DNA of 42,753 nt from JAABRU01 sp050180235 (GTDB lineage Bacteria; Desulfobacterota; Desulfobacteria; Desulfobacterales; Desulfococcaceae). The stretch lies in contig JBFXEJ010000049.1 in assembly GCA_050180235.1 (NCBI GenBank), positions 1 to 42,753 of the forward strand, in the 5' to 3' direction. Every line of letters starts with the position of its first letter. Positions within the stretch are counted from its first letter, which is position 1. The notes beneath the pieces were generated by a model, which saw only the letters and a program-made list of their open reading frames with translations, ran no database searches and was not told where the DNA came from. This document shows positions 24,675-33,494 of the stretch, piece after piece. The position numbers and the translations under genes are program-made.

Positions 24675-24812
24675 GGCGATTTCCATGAAAAAATGTACCA
24701 TCATTGCAGGGTGGGCACGGCTTTTTGTGCCCGCCGTTTCAGCAGGACGGCGGGCACAAAAAGCCGTGCCCGCCCTACGAAAAACGGTATAATCATTAAT
24801 GGAAATCACCAT
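24673..24812. repeat. MITE-like element, family 2b with 25-bp internal hairpin
   Basis: Ends TAGGCGATTTCCATG and, inverted, TGGTGATTTCCATTAATG. The interior hairpin and flanks are nearly identical to 19097-19237. It lies in the pilT-pilU gap, ending 21 bases before the pilU start, so the hairpin could reduce read-through from pilT. Confidence 0.85.
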
Positions 24813-24833
24813 AATACCTGACAGGAGGAATTT

Positions 24834-25988
24834 ATGAGAAAACCGGAAGTAGATCATATTCTCACCCGGATGCTGGATGCCTACGGCAGTGTTTCAGACC
24901 TGAACATTACCGTTGGCAAACCCTTTCAGGTGGAAAGCGCCGGGCAGATGGTTCCTGTGGATATTGATCCGCCCTTTGAGGAGCTGACACCGTTTCAGAC
25001 TGAGATATTTGCGCTCAATCTGATCAACCGGGACAAACGTCTGACCGAAACCCTAATCCGGGAGGGTTCCTGTGACTCTTCATATGAACTGCCGGGCAAA
25101 TCCCGTTTCCGGGTCAATATCTTTGCCCAGCGCGGCAAATATTCCATTGTTCTCCGGAAACTGGAAACCAAGATTCCGACACTGCAGGATCTGGGGCTGC
25201 CGGATGCTTTCAGCAAAATGACCAAGGAGAAAAACGGCATTATCTTTGTCACCGGATCCACAGGCAGCGGCAAATCCACATCCCTGGCCGCGGTGCTCAA
25301 TGAAATCAATGAAACAATGGCGGTTCATGTGGTGACTTTGGAAGATCCTGTGGAATATTCCCATCCGCATAAAAAAGCCACCTTTAACCAGCGGGAGATG
25401 GGCAATGATTTTGATACCTTTCTTAACGGTCTCCGGGCCGCTCTCCGGCAGGCGCCCAAGATAATTCTCATTGGTGAAATGCGGGATCGGGAGACTGTGG
25501 AAATCGGTATGAGCGCGGCAGAAACCGGGCATCTGGTGGTCAGCACCCTGCATACGGTGAACGCGGGACAGAGTGTGGATCGTGTGGTGGGCATGTTTTC
25601 CATTGAGGAGGAAAAGCAGATCCGCATCCGTCTGGCCGGAACCATCCGCTGGATCGTATGCCAGCGTCTGCTGCCCAGAGTTGGCGGCGGCCGGGTTCCG
25701 TCCTTTGATATTCTGGGCAACAATCTCCGCTCCCGTGAGGCCATTCTCAACGGGGAAAGCGAAGGCAAAACCTTTTACGACATACAGGAGGCCAGCAAGG
25801 CTTTCGGCATGACCACCTTTGACAGCTACAATATTCAACTGTATGAAAGGGGGCTGATTACGGAAGAAACCGCTATGGCCTATTCCAGCCGGAAAGCCGT
25901 GGTCGGACGCGGGATTGACACGGTCAAGAGCAAACGGGGGGAAACCACATCGGATATTGACAATCTGGAGCTGGCATCCAAAGACTGA
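24834..25988 (+). CDS. pilU: PilT/PilU-type retraction ATPase
   Basis: 384 residues with Walker A GSTGSGKST (141-149), Asp box VTLEDPVEYSHP, Walker B IILIGEMRD and GHLVVSTLHTVNA. It differs from the preceding PilT in its longer C-terminus (ITEETAMAYSSRKAVVGRGI) and lack of a clear AIRNLIRE motif, which fits the accessory retraction ATPase PilU. The start follows ACAGGAGGAATTT, a strong site. It is probably cytoplasmic and works with PilT on type IV pili. Six bases after its stop another frame continues into the zinc-ribbon gene. Confidence 0.88.
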   Translation: MRKPEVDHILTRMLDAYGSVSDLNITVGKPFQVESAGQMVPVDIDPPFEELTPFQTEIFALNLINRDKRLTETLIREGSCDSSYELPGKSRFRVNIFAQRGKYSIVLRKLETKIPTLQDLGLPDAFSKMTKEKNGIIFVTGSTGSGKSTSLAAVLNEINETMAVHVVTLEDPVEYSHPHKKATFNQREMGNDFDTFLNGLRAALRQAPKIILIGEMRDRETVEIGMSAAETGHLVVSTLHTVNAGQSVDRVVGMFSIEEEKQIRIRLAGTIRWIVCQRLLPRVGGGRVPSFDILGNNLRSREAILNGESEGKTFYDIQEASKAFGMTTFDSYNIQLYERGLITEETAMAYSSRKAVVGRGIDTVKSKRGETTSDIDNLELASKD

Positions 25989-26005
25989 AAAAAATGGGGA
26001 AGAGT

Positions 26006-26713
26006 ATGGATATTGTATGCGAACACTGCCGGAAAAAACTGAGCATACCGGATGAAAAGGTTCCGAAAGGAAAAACCTTTGCAATCACCTGTCCGGAATG
26101 CAGAAAAAAAATCACTGTAACTCCGGAGTCTCAGAAACTGCCTGGGGCTGCAAAAGCGGATCCTCCGGAAAAAACTGCGGGAAAAGCCGAACCGGTACCA
26201 AAAGATACTGATTCTGAAAGTCAGCTCCCGGCAGCCGATGACAGTGCGCCCTCAGGCAATCCCTTTGAGTTTCTGGCGGAAGGCGCAAGAACAGCGATGA
26301 TATGTGAAATGAATCAGCAGGTTCGCACCCGGATCAGGGAAGCGGTGGAGAAACTGGAGTATCATATTCTGGAAGTAGCCACACCCAGAGATGCACTGAG
26401 AGAGATGCGCTATCATACCTTTGATCTGATTGTCATCAACGAGCTTTTCGGCACGCGGGATCCGGATATGAACCATATTCTCAAATACCTGGGCCAGCTT
26501 ATGATGATTGTGCGCCGCAATATCTTTGTCGCGGTTCTTTCCGAGCGGTTCCGTACCAGTGACAATCTGCAGGCATATAACAAAAGCGTGAACCTTTTCA
26601 TCAACCTCAAAGACATGGATCGTTTTGGAACCATTTTGGAACATGCCATTAATGAGCACGATTCCTTTTACAGGACATTCAAAAGTCTGTTTAAGGAAAT
26701 CAAGGGATTATAG
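26006..26713 (+). CDS. Zinc-ribbon protein with receiver-like domain
   Basis: About 235 residues. The N-terminal MJ0042-type zinc ribbon is CEHCRKKLSIPDEKV...CPECRKK, followed by a Pro/Ala/Lys-rich linker. A C-terminal domain from about residue 90 reads TAMICEMNQQVRTRIREAVEKLEY...DLIVINELFG; it resembles a response-regulator receiver fold but has no clear phosphoacceptor pattern. ATG 26006 is chosen over 25994 because GGGGAAGAGT precedes it. It lies just after pilU and ahead of mobA on the same strand. It may regulate pilus function, but this is only inferred from position. Confidence 0.65.
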   Translation: MDIVCEHCRKKLSIPDEKVPKGKTFAITCPECRKKITVTPESQKLPGAAKADPPEKTAGKAEPVPKDTDSESQLPAADDSAPSGNPFEFLAEGARTAMICEMNQQVRTRIREAVEKLEYHILEVATPRDALREMRYHTFDLIVINELFGTRDPDMNHILKYLGQLMMIVRRNIFVAVLSERFRTSDNLQAYNKSVNLFINLKDMDRFGTILEHAINEHDSFYRTFKSLFKEIKGL

Positions 26714-26730
26714 GCGGATTTGCGGCATAT

Positions 26731-27345
26731 ATGAAATATCCATGCACAGGTGTGATACTGGCCGGAGGGCAGAACTCCCGTTTTTCCGGCAGAAACAAGG
26801 CGCTTCTGGAGATCGGCGGAATGCGCATTCTGGATCGGATCTGCAATGTGTTTTCTGATCTGTTTGAGGAAATCATTATCGTGAGCAATGCTCCCTTTTC
26901 CTGTGCGGATTGGAATTTTCTCATTGTCACGGATATTTTTCCTGTGCGCAGTTCACTTACCGGCATTCATACCGGGCTTTTTTCCGCAGCACGGGATAAG
27001 GTGTTTTTCACGGCCTGTGATGCGCCTTTTCTGAAAAAAGAGCTGGTGCAGACTGTGCTGGATCATATGGATGATCGCTTTGATGTGACTGTGCCGGAGA
27101 CCGCAGCAGGCTTTGAGCCATTGTGCGCGGTTTATTCCAAAACCTGCCTGGATGCGGTTTCCCGGCATCTTTCACGGGGAGAATACAAAATCCGGCTTCT
27201 GTTTCGCAGGCTGCGGGTGCGGACGGTCGGAGAAAAGGTGCTGCGGGAAAAAGATCCGGAACTGCTGTCTTTTTTCAATGTCAATACACCCGAAGATTTG
27301 GAAAAGGCGGTCAGGCTTGCAGACGCAGGCAGTGGATACGGCTAA
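26731..27345 (+). CDS. mobA: Molybdenum cofactor guanylyltransferase
   Basis: 204 residues. The nucleotidyltransferase signature GVILAGGQNSRFSGRNKALLEIGG opens the protein, with DIFPVRSSLTGIHTGL, FFTACDAPFL (metal-binding Asp) and FFNVNTPEDLEKA following. It attaches GMP to molybdopterin to make the guanine dinucleotide cofactor used by DMSO-reductase-family enzymes such as formate dehydrogenases. There is a weak GGCGGA ahead of the ATG. The MoaE-like and MoaC genes lie 2-3 kb downstream on the same strand, separated by the DNA methyltransferase gene. Confidence 0.9.
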   Translation: MKYPCTGVILAGGQNSRFSGRNKALLEIGGMRILDRICNVFSDLFEEIIIVSNAPFSCADWNFLIVTDIFPVRSSLTGIHTGLFSAARDKVFFTACDAPFLKKELVQTVLDHMDDRFDVTVPETAAGFEPLCAVYSKTCLDAVSRHLSRGEYKIRLLFRRLRVRTVGEKVLREKDPELLSFFNVNTPEDLEKAVRLADAGSGYG

Positions 27346-27415
27346 TGCCGTTCCATTGAATTTGCCGTTAGCTGACTTACAGAAGAAACACATTTAAAAA
27401 AATGGGTATTCAGAT

Positions 27416-29092
27416 ATGGAACAGTGGAAAAACAAACTGTATTACGGGGATAATTTACAAATTATCCGTGAATATATTCAGGATGAAAGTACAGACCTGA
27501 TTTACCTTGATCCGCCATTCAATTCGAACCGTAATTACAATGTTCTGTTCAAAAACGAAGACGGCCTGGAATCAGAATCACAGATTGCAGCATTTGAAGA
27601 TACGTGGCTCTGGAATCATGCGGCAGAAGCAGCTTATTATGATATAGTGACAAATGCTCCTGAACAGGTTATCAGAATGATTTCATCATTACGGGAATTT
27701 ATAGGTTCAAACCGGATGATGGCTTATCTGGTGATGATGACCGCACGGTTAATTGAATTGCACAGGGTTTTGAAACCTGCGGGAAGTCTCTATCTGCACT
27801 GCGATCCCACAGCCAGCCATTATCTGAAAATTGTGCTGGACACTGTGTTTGGAATAGAGAATTTCAGAAATGAAATAACCTGGAAACGCCGAAAAGGTAC
27901 ATTCAGCACTGTTCATGAATCCAATAAATTTGGAGTATGCACAGATATTATTCTTTTTTATGTAAAAAGTAATAATGCCCAATTTCATCCACAATATAGC
28001 TTTGAAGATCCAACTTACAAGGATTACATAGAGAAATCTTTCAAACATATTGATGAAAATGGCAGAAGGTATCAGTCCGATAATTTGGCTAATCCCGGTG
28101 TCCGTCCAAATCTGATATATGACTATAAAGGTTATAAACCGCCTAAAGGTGGGTGGGCTATATCAAAAGAAAAGATGGAGCAGTGGGATAAAGAAGGCAG
28201 ATTGCTTTTCCCTAAAAATCCAAACGGAAGAATACGCCGAAAACGGTTTCTTGATGAACTTAAAGGAAAGCCGGTTCAAAATTTATGGTATGATATAGAG
28301 CCTATCAGCTCCCATGATAGTGAACGTCTTGGTTATCCTACACAAAAACCCATTGCACTTCTGGAAAGAATTATTCAGGCAAGCAGCAGGGAAGGAGATA
28401 TTGTTCTTGATCCCTTTGCAGGATGCGGAACAACAATTGCTGCAGCTCAGAAACTGAAACGGCATTGGATAGGAATTGATATTACGCATTTGGCTATTGC
28501 GCTTCTGAAATACCGTCTGAGAGATATGCTTGCAGCTTCTGATGAAAGAACTTTTGATGATACTTATGAGGTCATAGGAGAACCCAAAGATTTTAATGGA
28601 GCTGAGCAGTTGGCTAAAGAAGATCGGTATCAGTTTCAATGGTGGGCATTGTCATTGATAAAAGCAAAACCTGTTGGCGGAGGAGTGGGCGATAAGAAAG
28701 GCAAAAAGGGGCCTGACGGCGGTATAGACGGGGTTATTTATTTTGTTTATGACAAAAGCGATACAAAGCCTGAACGGGTTTTGGTACAGGTGAAAAGCGG
28801 AAAGGTCAGTGTAAAAGATGTCAGAGAACTTTTGGGAACTGTCGAGCGTGAAAAGGCTGCCATCGGTGTATTGCTTACATTGGAAGCGCCCAACAGCAAT
28901 ATGATTTCAGAAGCTGTTTCGGCAGGTTTTTACAGTCCGCCAAAATCAGTAGAACCCTGCCCCAAAATACAGATTATTACAATAAAACAGTTGCTGGAAG
29001 GTGAAAGGCTGAAAATTTATCATTCTGGAATAACCACATTCAGGAAAGCAAAAAAAGAGGAAAATCCGCATAAACAGATAATTATTCACTAG
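27416..29092 (+). CDS. DNA methyltransferase fused to a restriction-endonuclease-like domain
   Basis: 558 residues. The catalytic motif DPPF (32-35, in LIYLDPPFNSNRNYN) precedes the SAM-binding motif DPFAGCGTT (332-340), the order of beta-class adenine-N6 or cytosine-N4 methyltransferases. A target-recognition stretch lies between. From about residue 405 a second domain contains QFQWWALSLIKA, GPDGGIDGVIYF (433-444) and VLVQVKSGKVSVKDVRELLG (456-475); D...QVK fits a PD-(D/E)XK/Mrr-like nuclease. So it may be a single-chain restriction-modification enzyme or a modification enzyme with a degenerate nuclease. It is more AT-rich than its neighbours, interrupts the molybdenum-cofactor genes, and has a poor ribosome-binding site, suggesting recent acquisition. 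Confidence 0.85.
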   Translation: MEQWKNKLYYGDNLQIIREYIQDESTDLIYLDPPFNSNRNYNVLFKNEDGLESESQIAAFEDTWLWNHAAEAAYYDIVTNAPEQVIRMISSLREFIGSNRMMAYLVMMTARLIELHRVLKPAGSLYLHCDPTASHYLKIVLDTVFGIENFRNEITWKRRKGTFSTVHESNKFGVCTDIILFYVKSNNAQFHPQYSFEDPTYKDYIEKSFKHIDENGRRYQSDNLANPGVRPNLIYDYKGYKPPKGGWAISKEKMEQWDKEGRLLFPKNPNGRIRRKRFLDELKGKPVQNLWYDIEPISSHDSERLGYPTQKPIALLERIIQASSREGDIVLDPFAGCGTTIAAAQKLKRHWIGIDITHLAIALLKYRLRDMLAASDERTFDDTYEVIGEPKDFNGAEQLAKEDRYQFQWWALSLIKAKPVGGGVGDKKGKKGPDGGIDGVIYFVYDKSDTKPERVLVQVKSGKVSVKDVRELLGTVEREKAAIGVLLTLEAPNSNMISEAVSAGFYSPPKSVEPCPKIQIITIKQLLEGERLKIYHSGITTFRKAKKEENPHKQIIIH

Positions 29093-29178
29093 AAAATATA
29101 AGAAGTTATCACATATAAAACAGCAGATAATCTCTGTTCTGTTTATCTTTGTGCTAATGCATCATTTCTCTTAAAATT

Positions 29179-29209
29179 GTAGGTCGGATTAGCGCAGGCG
29201 TAATCCGAC
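29179..29209. repeat. GTCGGATTA...TAATCCGAC dispersed palindrome
   Basis: Perfect 9-bp arms around AGCGCAGGCG-type spacer. It is a form of the common GTAGGTCGGATTAGC repeat and lies between the methyltransferase and MoaE-like genes. Confidence 0.5.
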
Positions 29210-29308
29210 AGCCCGGTATCCCCCCGGGATATTCCCACAATTTAAGTTGAAACAATGTACTAAAAAATTTCAAAGTGTTGACCATTTTTGCCTCTGAAAG
29301 GAACTGAT

Positions 29309-29671
29309 ATGAATCTTTCTGAAATGAAAGAGAGAATGAAAAAACATCCGGATTATGCCAAAGCCGGGATGGTGCTGTATCACAACGGCGTAGTGAGGGA
29401 AACTTCCCGTGACGGAAGGAAGGTGCGGGGTTTACGTGTGTCCGCAGACTGGGAAAAACTGCGGGAGATTCTGGAAAGGCAGAAAAAACGTCCGGGAATT
29501 GTGGAAATTCTGGTGGAAATCAATGCGGACAAAGATTTGGCAGTGGGTGATGATGTCATGTTTCTGGCAGTGGCCGGGGATATAAGGGAAAATGTGATTG
29601 CGGTTCTCACAGATACCCTGAATGAAATCAAATCCACCGTAACGCAGAAAACAGAATTTTTCGGAGAGTGA
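29309..29671 (+). CDS. moaE: MoaE-like molybdopterin synthase catalytic subunit homologue
   Basis: 120 residues (MNLSEMKERMKKHPDYAKAG...). The core GMVLYHNGVVRETSRDGRKV, AVGDDVMFLAVAGDIRENV and LTDTLNEIKSTVTQKTEFFG parallels the MoaE fold, with the conserved RxNV and KxxVTQKTEF segments in place of the longer C-terminus of the E. coli enzyme. The start at 29309 follows AAAGGAACTGAT; an upstream in-frame TTG is not needed. It is short for MoaE and divergent, but shorter MoaE-like proteins are typical of sulfate reducers. Its stop codon lies inside the terminus of a MITE-like element. No MoaD was seen nearby. Confidence 0.8.
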   Translation: MNLSEMKERMKKHPDYAKAGMVLYHNGVVRETSRDGRKVRGLRVSADWEKLREILERQKKRPGIVEILVEINADKDLAVGDDVMFLAVAGDIRENVIAVLTDTLNEIKSTVTQKTEFFGE

Positions 29672-29740
29672 TACTGATTCGCCATTGACCTGATACAATT
29701 CGGAGGAGTGCAAAAATTAAGCGGAGCGGTTTTTTGCACA
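29669..29740. repeat. MITE-like element, family 1, rearranged fragment
   Basis: Begins TGATACTGATTCGCCATTGA at the moaE stop codon, followed by the family 1 interior in inverted form (CGGAGGAGTGCAAAAATTAA...GGTTTTTTGCAC). One terminus is missing. Confidence 0.65.
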
Positions 29741-29810
29741 GACAGACAAAATATTATTTCAGCCACGAACAAACACGGATTTTCATAAGTAAGGTTCCAT
29801 AAATTTTCAG

Positions 29811-29843
29811 AAAAACCGGATTTTTTGGAAAAATCCGGTTTTT
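29811..29843 (+). terminator. Perfect 15-bp hairpin with T-run between moaE and moaC
   Basis: AAAAACCGGATTTTT and AAAAATCCGGTTTTT pair perfectly around a TGG loop. The T-run makes it a strong bidirectional intrinsic terminator. The stretch 29744-30011 also carries CACGAA/TTCGTG repeats but no gene. Confidence 0.7.
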
Positions 29844-30011
29844 TGAATACACGAAAACTTTTGCTTGCCTGCTTAATTCGTGTTTATTCGTGCAGATTCG
29901 TGGCAGAAAAGTGCATTTCCATAAAAATCCTTGAAAAACCAAAAAAAGATTTTTTGGAAAAACCGGTTTTTTTTACCAAATTTATGCCTGAAAATACAGG
30001 GGAGGTTATTT

Positions 30012-30503
30012 ATGTCTGAATTCACTCATATTGACACAGAAGGCAGTGTGCGCATGGTGGATGTTTCCCACAAGGAACCCAGCCTGCGAACGGCAAAAGC
30101 CCGCGGGCTGATTTATATGACAGGGGATACCCTGGAAATGATTCTTTCCCACAGCGTGCGCAAGGGCAATGTTCTGGAAACAGCCCGTATTGCAGGTATC
30201 ATGGCAGCAAAACGGACAGCGGAAATGATTCCCATGTGCCACCCCCTGAACCTGAGTCATGTGCAGATTGATTTTTTTCCGGATACAGAAACACATTCCA
30301 TCAGGATGGAGGCCATTGTGAAACTAACAGGTAAAACCGGAGTGGAAATGGAAGCCCTGACTGCCGTGTCTGTTGCGGCTTTGACCATTTATGACATGTG
30401 TAAATCCTATGACAGGGAAATGACGGTATCTGATATTTGCCTGCTGGAAAAATCAGGTGGAAAAAGCGGAACCTATGTGAGAGGGGAGCAGGGTGTATCA
30501 TGA
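30012..30503 (+). CDS. moaC: Cyclic pyranopterin monophosphate synthase accessory protein MoaC
   Basis: 163 residues starting MSEFTHIDTEGSVRMVDVSHK. MoaC motifs are IPMCHPLNLSHVQI, VEMEALTAVSVAALTIYDMCK and a C-terminal KSGGKSGTY. With MoaA it makes cyclic pyranopterin monophosphate, the first step of molybdopterin synthesis. The start is set at 30012 by GGGGAGGTTATTT; an upstream frame extension is not supported. It overlaps the MltA gene by four bases (ATGA), so translation is coupled. It is separated from moaE by a strong hairpin. Confidence 0.93.
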   Translation: MSEFTHIDTEGSVRMVDVSHKEPSLRTAKARGLIYMTGDTLEMILSHSVRKGNVLETARIAGIMAAKRTAEMIPMCHPLNLSHVQIDFFPDTETHSIRMEAIVKLTGKTGVEMEALTAVSVAALTIYDMCKSYDREMTVSDICLLEKSGGKSGTYVRGEQGVS

Positions 30504-31681
30504 AAAAATATCTGACATTTATCATATGTATGACAATCCTTTGGAGTTGTGCTTCCCAGAAACCCGCGACTGCTCCGCTGTTTCGTCTTTCACAATCAGA
30601 ATATCCGGCTTTTGCAGATGACATGAATTACCGGGGACTGGCAGAAAGCATCAGCCAAAGTCTGAAATATCTGAGAAAAATTCCAAGTGATCGGAAATTC
30701 TCCTTTGGTACGGATGTGTATGATGCTGCGCATATGATCCAGTCTCTGGAGGATTTTCTGGTTTTTATTGAAAAAAATCCTTCACAGAAGGAGACAGAAA
30801 AATTTATCCGCTCCCGTTATCTGGTTTACAAATCCATAGGCAGAGATCAGGAGGGGGAAGTGCTGTTCACCGGTTATTATGAACCTCTGCTGCGGGGAAG
30901 TCTGCGCGAAACCTCCGAATACCGTTATCCGGTCTACGGCCCCCCGACAGATATGATGAACGTTGATCTGTCAGGCTTTTCTTCAGATTTGAAGGGGAAA
31001 AAAGTCATTGGCAGAATTGAGGGCGACCGGTTTCTTCCTTATTATGAACGGAAAGAGATTGAGCAGGATCGGGTGCTCAAAGGAAAAGCTCCGGAACTGG
31101 CATGGGTGAATGATCCTGTGGATTTGTTTTTTCTCCAGATTCAGGGTTCCGGAAAGATTGCGCTGGACAGCGGGGAAACCATCAACGTGCATTATCATTC
31201 CAAAAACGGACGCGCGTACAAAAGTATCGGTAAGGTTCTCATTGATGAGAAAAAAATTTCCAAAGAAGAGATGTCCATGCAGAAGATCCGGCAGTATTTG
31301 CGGGAGCATCCCGAAGAGCAGAACCGGATTCTGAATGCAAATCCCAGCTATGTATTTTTCAGCATTGAAAAAGAAGGGCCATTGGGAGCCATCAATGTCC
31401 GGCTTACACCGGGGCGCTCCATTGCCATAGACAAGAGCATATTTCCCATTTCCGGACTGGCGTTTCTCCAAACACAGAAACCGGTTGCTGCACCGGACGG
31501 TTCCGGAAAAGTTGCGGACTGGCTTCCTTTTTCCCGTTTCGTGCTGAATCAGGACACAGGCGGAGCCATCAAAGGCGCAGGCCGTGCTGATATTTTCTGG
31601 GGAAACGGAGAATATGCGGAAATAGCGGCAGGCCATCTGAAACATACGGGCAGTCTGTATTTTCTGGTGGAGAAACCATAG
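30500..31681 (+). CDS. mltA: Membrane-bound lytic murein transglycosylase A (MltA), lipoprotein
   Basis: 393 residues with a lipoprotein signal (MKKYLTFIICMTILWSC), the lipobox cysteine being residue 17. The MltA domain contains GYYEPLLRGS, LAWVNDPVDLFFLQIQGSGK and LTPGRSIAIDKSIFPISGLAF; the C-terminal 3D domain ends LNQDTGGAIKGAGRADIFWGNG and carries its catalytic aspartates. It cleaves peptidoglycan glycan strands and is anchored to the outer membrane. The ATG overlaps the moaC stop codon. All expected motifs are present. Confidence 0.93.
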   Translation: MKKYLTFIICMTILWSCASQKPATAPLFRLSQSEYPAFADDMNYRGLAESISQSLKYLRKIPSDRKFSFGTDVYDAAHMIQSLEDFLVFIEKNPSQKETEKFIRSRYLVYKSIGRDQEGEVLFTGYYEPLLRGSLRETSEYRYPVYGPPTDMMNVDLSGFSSDLKGKKVIGRIEGDRFLPYYERKEIEQDRVLKGKAPELAWVNDPVDLFFLQIQGSGKIALDSGETINVHYHSKNGRAYKSIGKVLIDEKKISKEEMSMQKIRQYLREHPEEQNRILNANPSYVFFSIEKEGPLGAINVRLTPGRSIAIDKSIFPISGLAFLQTQKPVAAPDGSGKVADWLPFSRFVLNQDTGGAIKGAGRADIFWGNGEYAEIAAGHLKHTGSLYFLVEKP

Positions 31682-31716
31682 TTGTCTGGGATGGATGTTT
31701 AACAGGAGTTTTTTTT

Positions 31717-32856
31717 ATGGATAATTTTATCCTTTTCCCTTTTTGGGCCAAAAAGGGGTGTGGATATTTTGATGATAAGTATAATATTGTGATAAATCCT
31801 GAATTTAATGATTTTTCCCATTTTTCTGAAGGGCTTGCAGTAATTTCTGATCCGAAAACAGGGTTGAAAGGCTATATAAATGAAAAGGGTAAAACAGTCA
31901 TTTTTCCTCGGTTCGAGGAGGCTGCGCCATTTAAGGAAGGAATGGCGAGAGTTTCACTGAAAGAGAGAAGTGGATGGAAATCCGGTTTTATTGACAAAAC
32001 GGGAAATATGGTCATTCCGATGTTGTATTGGCGGGCTGAAAATTTTTCCGAAGAACATGGGGTAGTAATGACCGATCCGGAAGGGAAATATGGTTTCATC
32101 AACAAAAAAGGAAAGTTCGTGATCCCCGAACAATATGATGCAGCGTCAGATTTCAGTGAAAGCATGTCTGCTGTTAAGATTGAAAACAAATGGGGGTTTA
32201 TTGACAAAAATGGGAGACTCCGTATTCCCGCGATATATGATTATGCCAGCAGTTTCTCTGAGGATTTTGCGGCTGTGAATATTGGCGGAAACCTATGTTT
32301 CATGCCTCCAAAAGGGGGAAACTGGACATATATTGACAAGACAGGGAAAACAGTAACAGAACCTTTTCCGTTTAACAGTCTCGGAGATTTTCATGAAGGA
32401 TATGCAGCATTCAGCTTACCTTATGAATTTGTGGAAATTGCTTCCGAAAACTCCTTTATTCTCAGAAAAAACAGACGGCTCACCGCAATATCGCAATATA
32501 AAAAAATTTGTAAAAAAATTCTGGGTGTTTTCAAAACTGAGATAAGAAATAGAAATGATTATTATGGCTATCTTAATAAAAAAGGAGAGATTGTTATAAA
32601 ACCGGAATACTATCGCGCAGATGATTTTTCAGAGGGACTTGCAGCAGTCAGTGTGTTTTCTGACTGGGAGACAAACAGAATTGGATTTGTCAACAAGGCT
32701 GGAGAACTGGTGATACCGGCAAAATATGAGGCTGTCTCCGGATTTAAAAATGGATTGTCATGGGTAGCCCGTGAACTTGATAACCGTTGTTTGTATATTG
32801 ATAAAACAGGAAAAACAGTATGGCCACCTTATTATAATTTTTATGATAGCATCTGA
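31717..32856 (+). CDS. WG-repeat protein
   Basis: 379 residues made of about nine WG-type repeats of roughly 35-40 residues, each like YGFINKKGKFVIPEQYDAA..FSE. Clear examples are KSGFIDKTGNMVIP, KYGFINKKGKFVIPEQYD, KWGFIDKNGRLRIP, YYGYLNKKGEIVIKPEY and RIGFVNKAGELVIPAKY. No signal peptide is seen. WG repeats form beta-rich, propeller-like or solenoid structures of largely unknown function. The gene is AT-rich and starts after CAGGAG; it is independent of its neighbours in function as far as can be told. Confidence 0.85.
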   Translation: MDNFILFPFWAKKGCGYFDDKYNIVINPEFNDFSHFSEGLAVISDPKTGLKGYINEKGKTVIFPRFEEAAPFKEGMARVSLKERSGWKSGFIDKTGNMVIPMLYWRAENFSEEHGVVMTDPEGKYGFINKKGKFVIPEQYDAASDFSESMSAVKIENKWGFIDKNGRLRIPAIYDYASSFSEDFAAVNIGGNLCFMPPKGGNWTYIDKTGKTVTEPFPFNSLGDFHEGYAAFSLPYEFVEIASENSFILRKNRRLTAISQYKKICKKILGVFKTEIRNRNDYYGYLNKKGEIVIKPEYYRADDFSEGLAAVSVFSDWETNRIGFVNKAGELVIPAKYEAVSGFKNGLSWVARELDNRCLYIDKTGKTVWPPYYNFYDSI

Positions 32857-32953
32857 TTCTGTCTTTTCCCCTATGATCAAAACACTAAACAGGCAAATTA
32901 TTCTCTTGTTCCCAGGCTCCGGATTCACTGCTGTTAAGTTAAAACAGGGGGAA

Positions 32954-33023
32954 GTCCCGAACTGAAAGTTTGGGACATCGAAATGATTCTCGAATGACTG
33001 CCAGACTTTCAGTCTGACACTCC
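32954..33023. repeat. Two ACT-GAA-AGT hairpins
   Basis: GTCCCGAACT-GAA-AGTTTGGGAC (32954-32976) and TGCCAGACT-TTC-AGTCTGACA (32999-33019) lie close together in opposite orientation. Both match the hairpin family at 13275 and 21827. The remainder of 32857-33167 holds no gene. Confidence 0.6.
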
Positions 33024-33167
33024 AGGAAATTCCTTACGCAATGACAGTAACATGAAATACACCTTCTGCAAAACTGAAAATTCGTCTTTATTAATTAACC
33101 ACTTATGTTTATTGCATGGCAAATGAGAAAAGAATCTACAGGAACTCCGTTGCTGTAAGGAGAAAGT

Positions 33168-33494
33168 ATGTTGCAAAAACACATGGGGGAATTAAAAAAT
33201 ATTCTGACCGAGCTAAATCCTCACAAAGCCATACTGTTCGGTTCATACGCATACGGAAAAATCAATGATGACAGCGATATTGATTTAATCGTGGTGCTGG
33301 ACAAAAATGATTTGCCGAAAAATTTTGATGAAAGGGCTGAAAATTATTCATCGGTGAAAAAATATTTCACTTCACTTAAACATAAAATTCCTATGGATTT
33401 GATTGTATATACGAGGCGTGAATGGAATGATTTCATCAAAGCCGACAATTCTTTCACCAGAGAGATTTTGGAAAAGGGGGAAGTTCTGATATGA
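33168..33494 (+). CDS. MNT-type nucleotidyltransferase (antitoxin-like)
   Basis: 108 residues. The minimal nucleotidyltransferase motif is ILFGSYAYGKINDDSDIDLIVV: GSxxxG then SDxD with both metal-binding aspartates. The start follows TAAGGAGAAAGT. It overlaps the HEPN gene by four bases (ATGA), the standard MNT-HEPN pair. In characterised pairs of this kind the MNT protein AMPylates and inhibits the HEPN partner. Its role here is inferred. Confidence 0.85.
   Translation: MLQKHMGELKNILTELNPHKAILFGSYAYGKINDDSDIDLIVVLDKNDLPKNFDERAENYSSVKKYFTSLKHKIPMDLIVYTRREWNDFIKADNSFTREILEKGEVLI

Noticed and set aside
27340..27373. GGCTAAT...GTTAGCT pair between mobA and the DNA methyltransferase, resembling attC outer boxes
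   Set aside because: Only 34 bases separate the ends, too short for the attC arms, and no stem with an extrahelical base is present.
29672..30011. Molybdenum-cofactor riboswitch ahead of moaC
   Set aside because: The stretch is filled by a repeat fragment, a terminator-like hairpin and CACGAA repeats; no conserved riboswitch core could be identified by eye.
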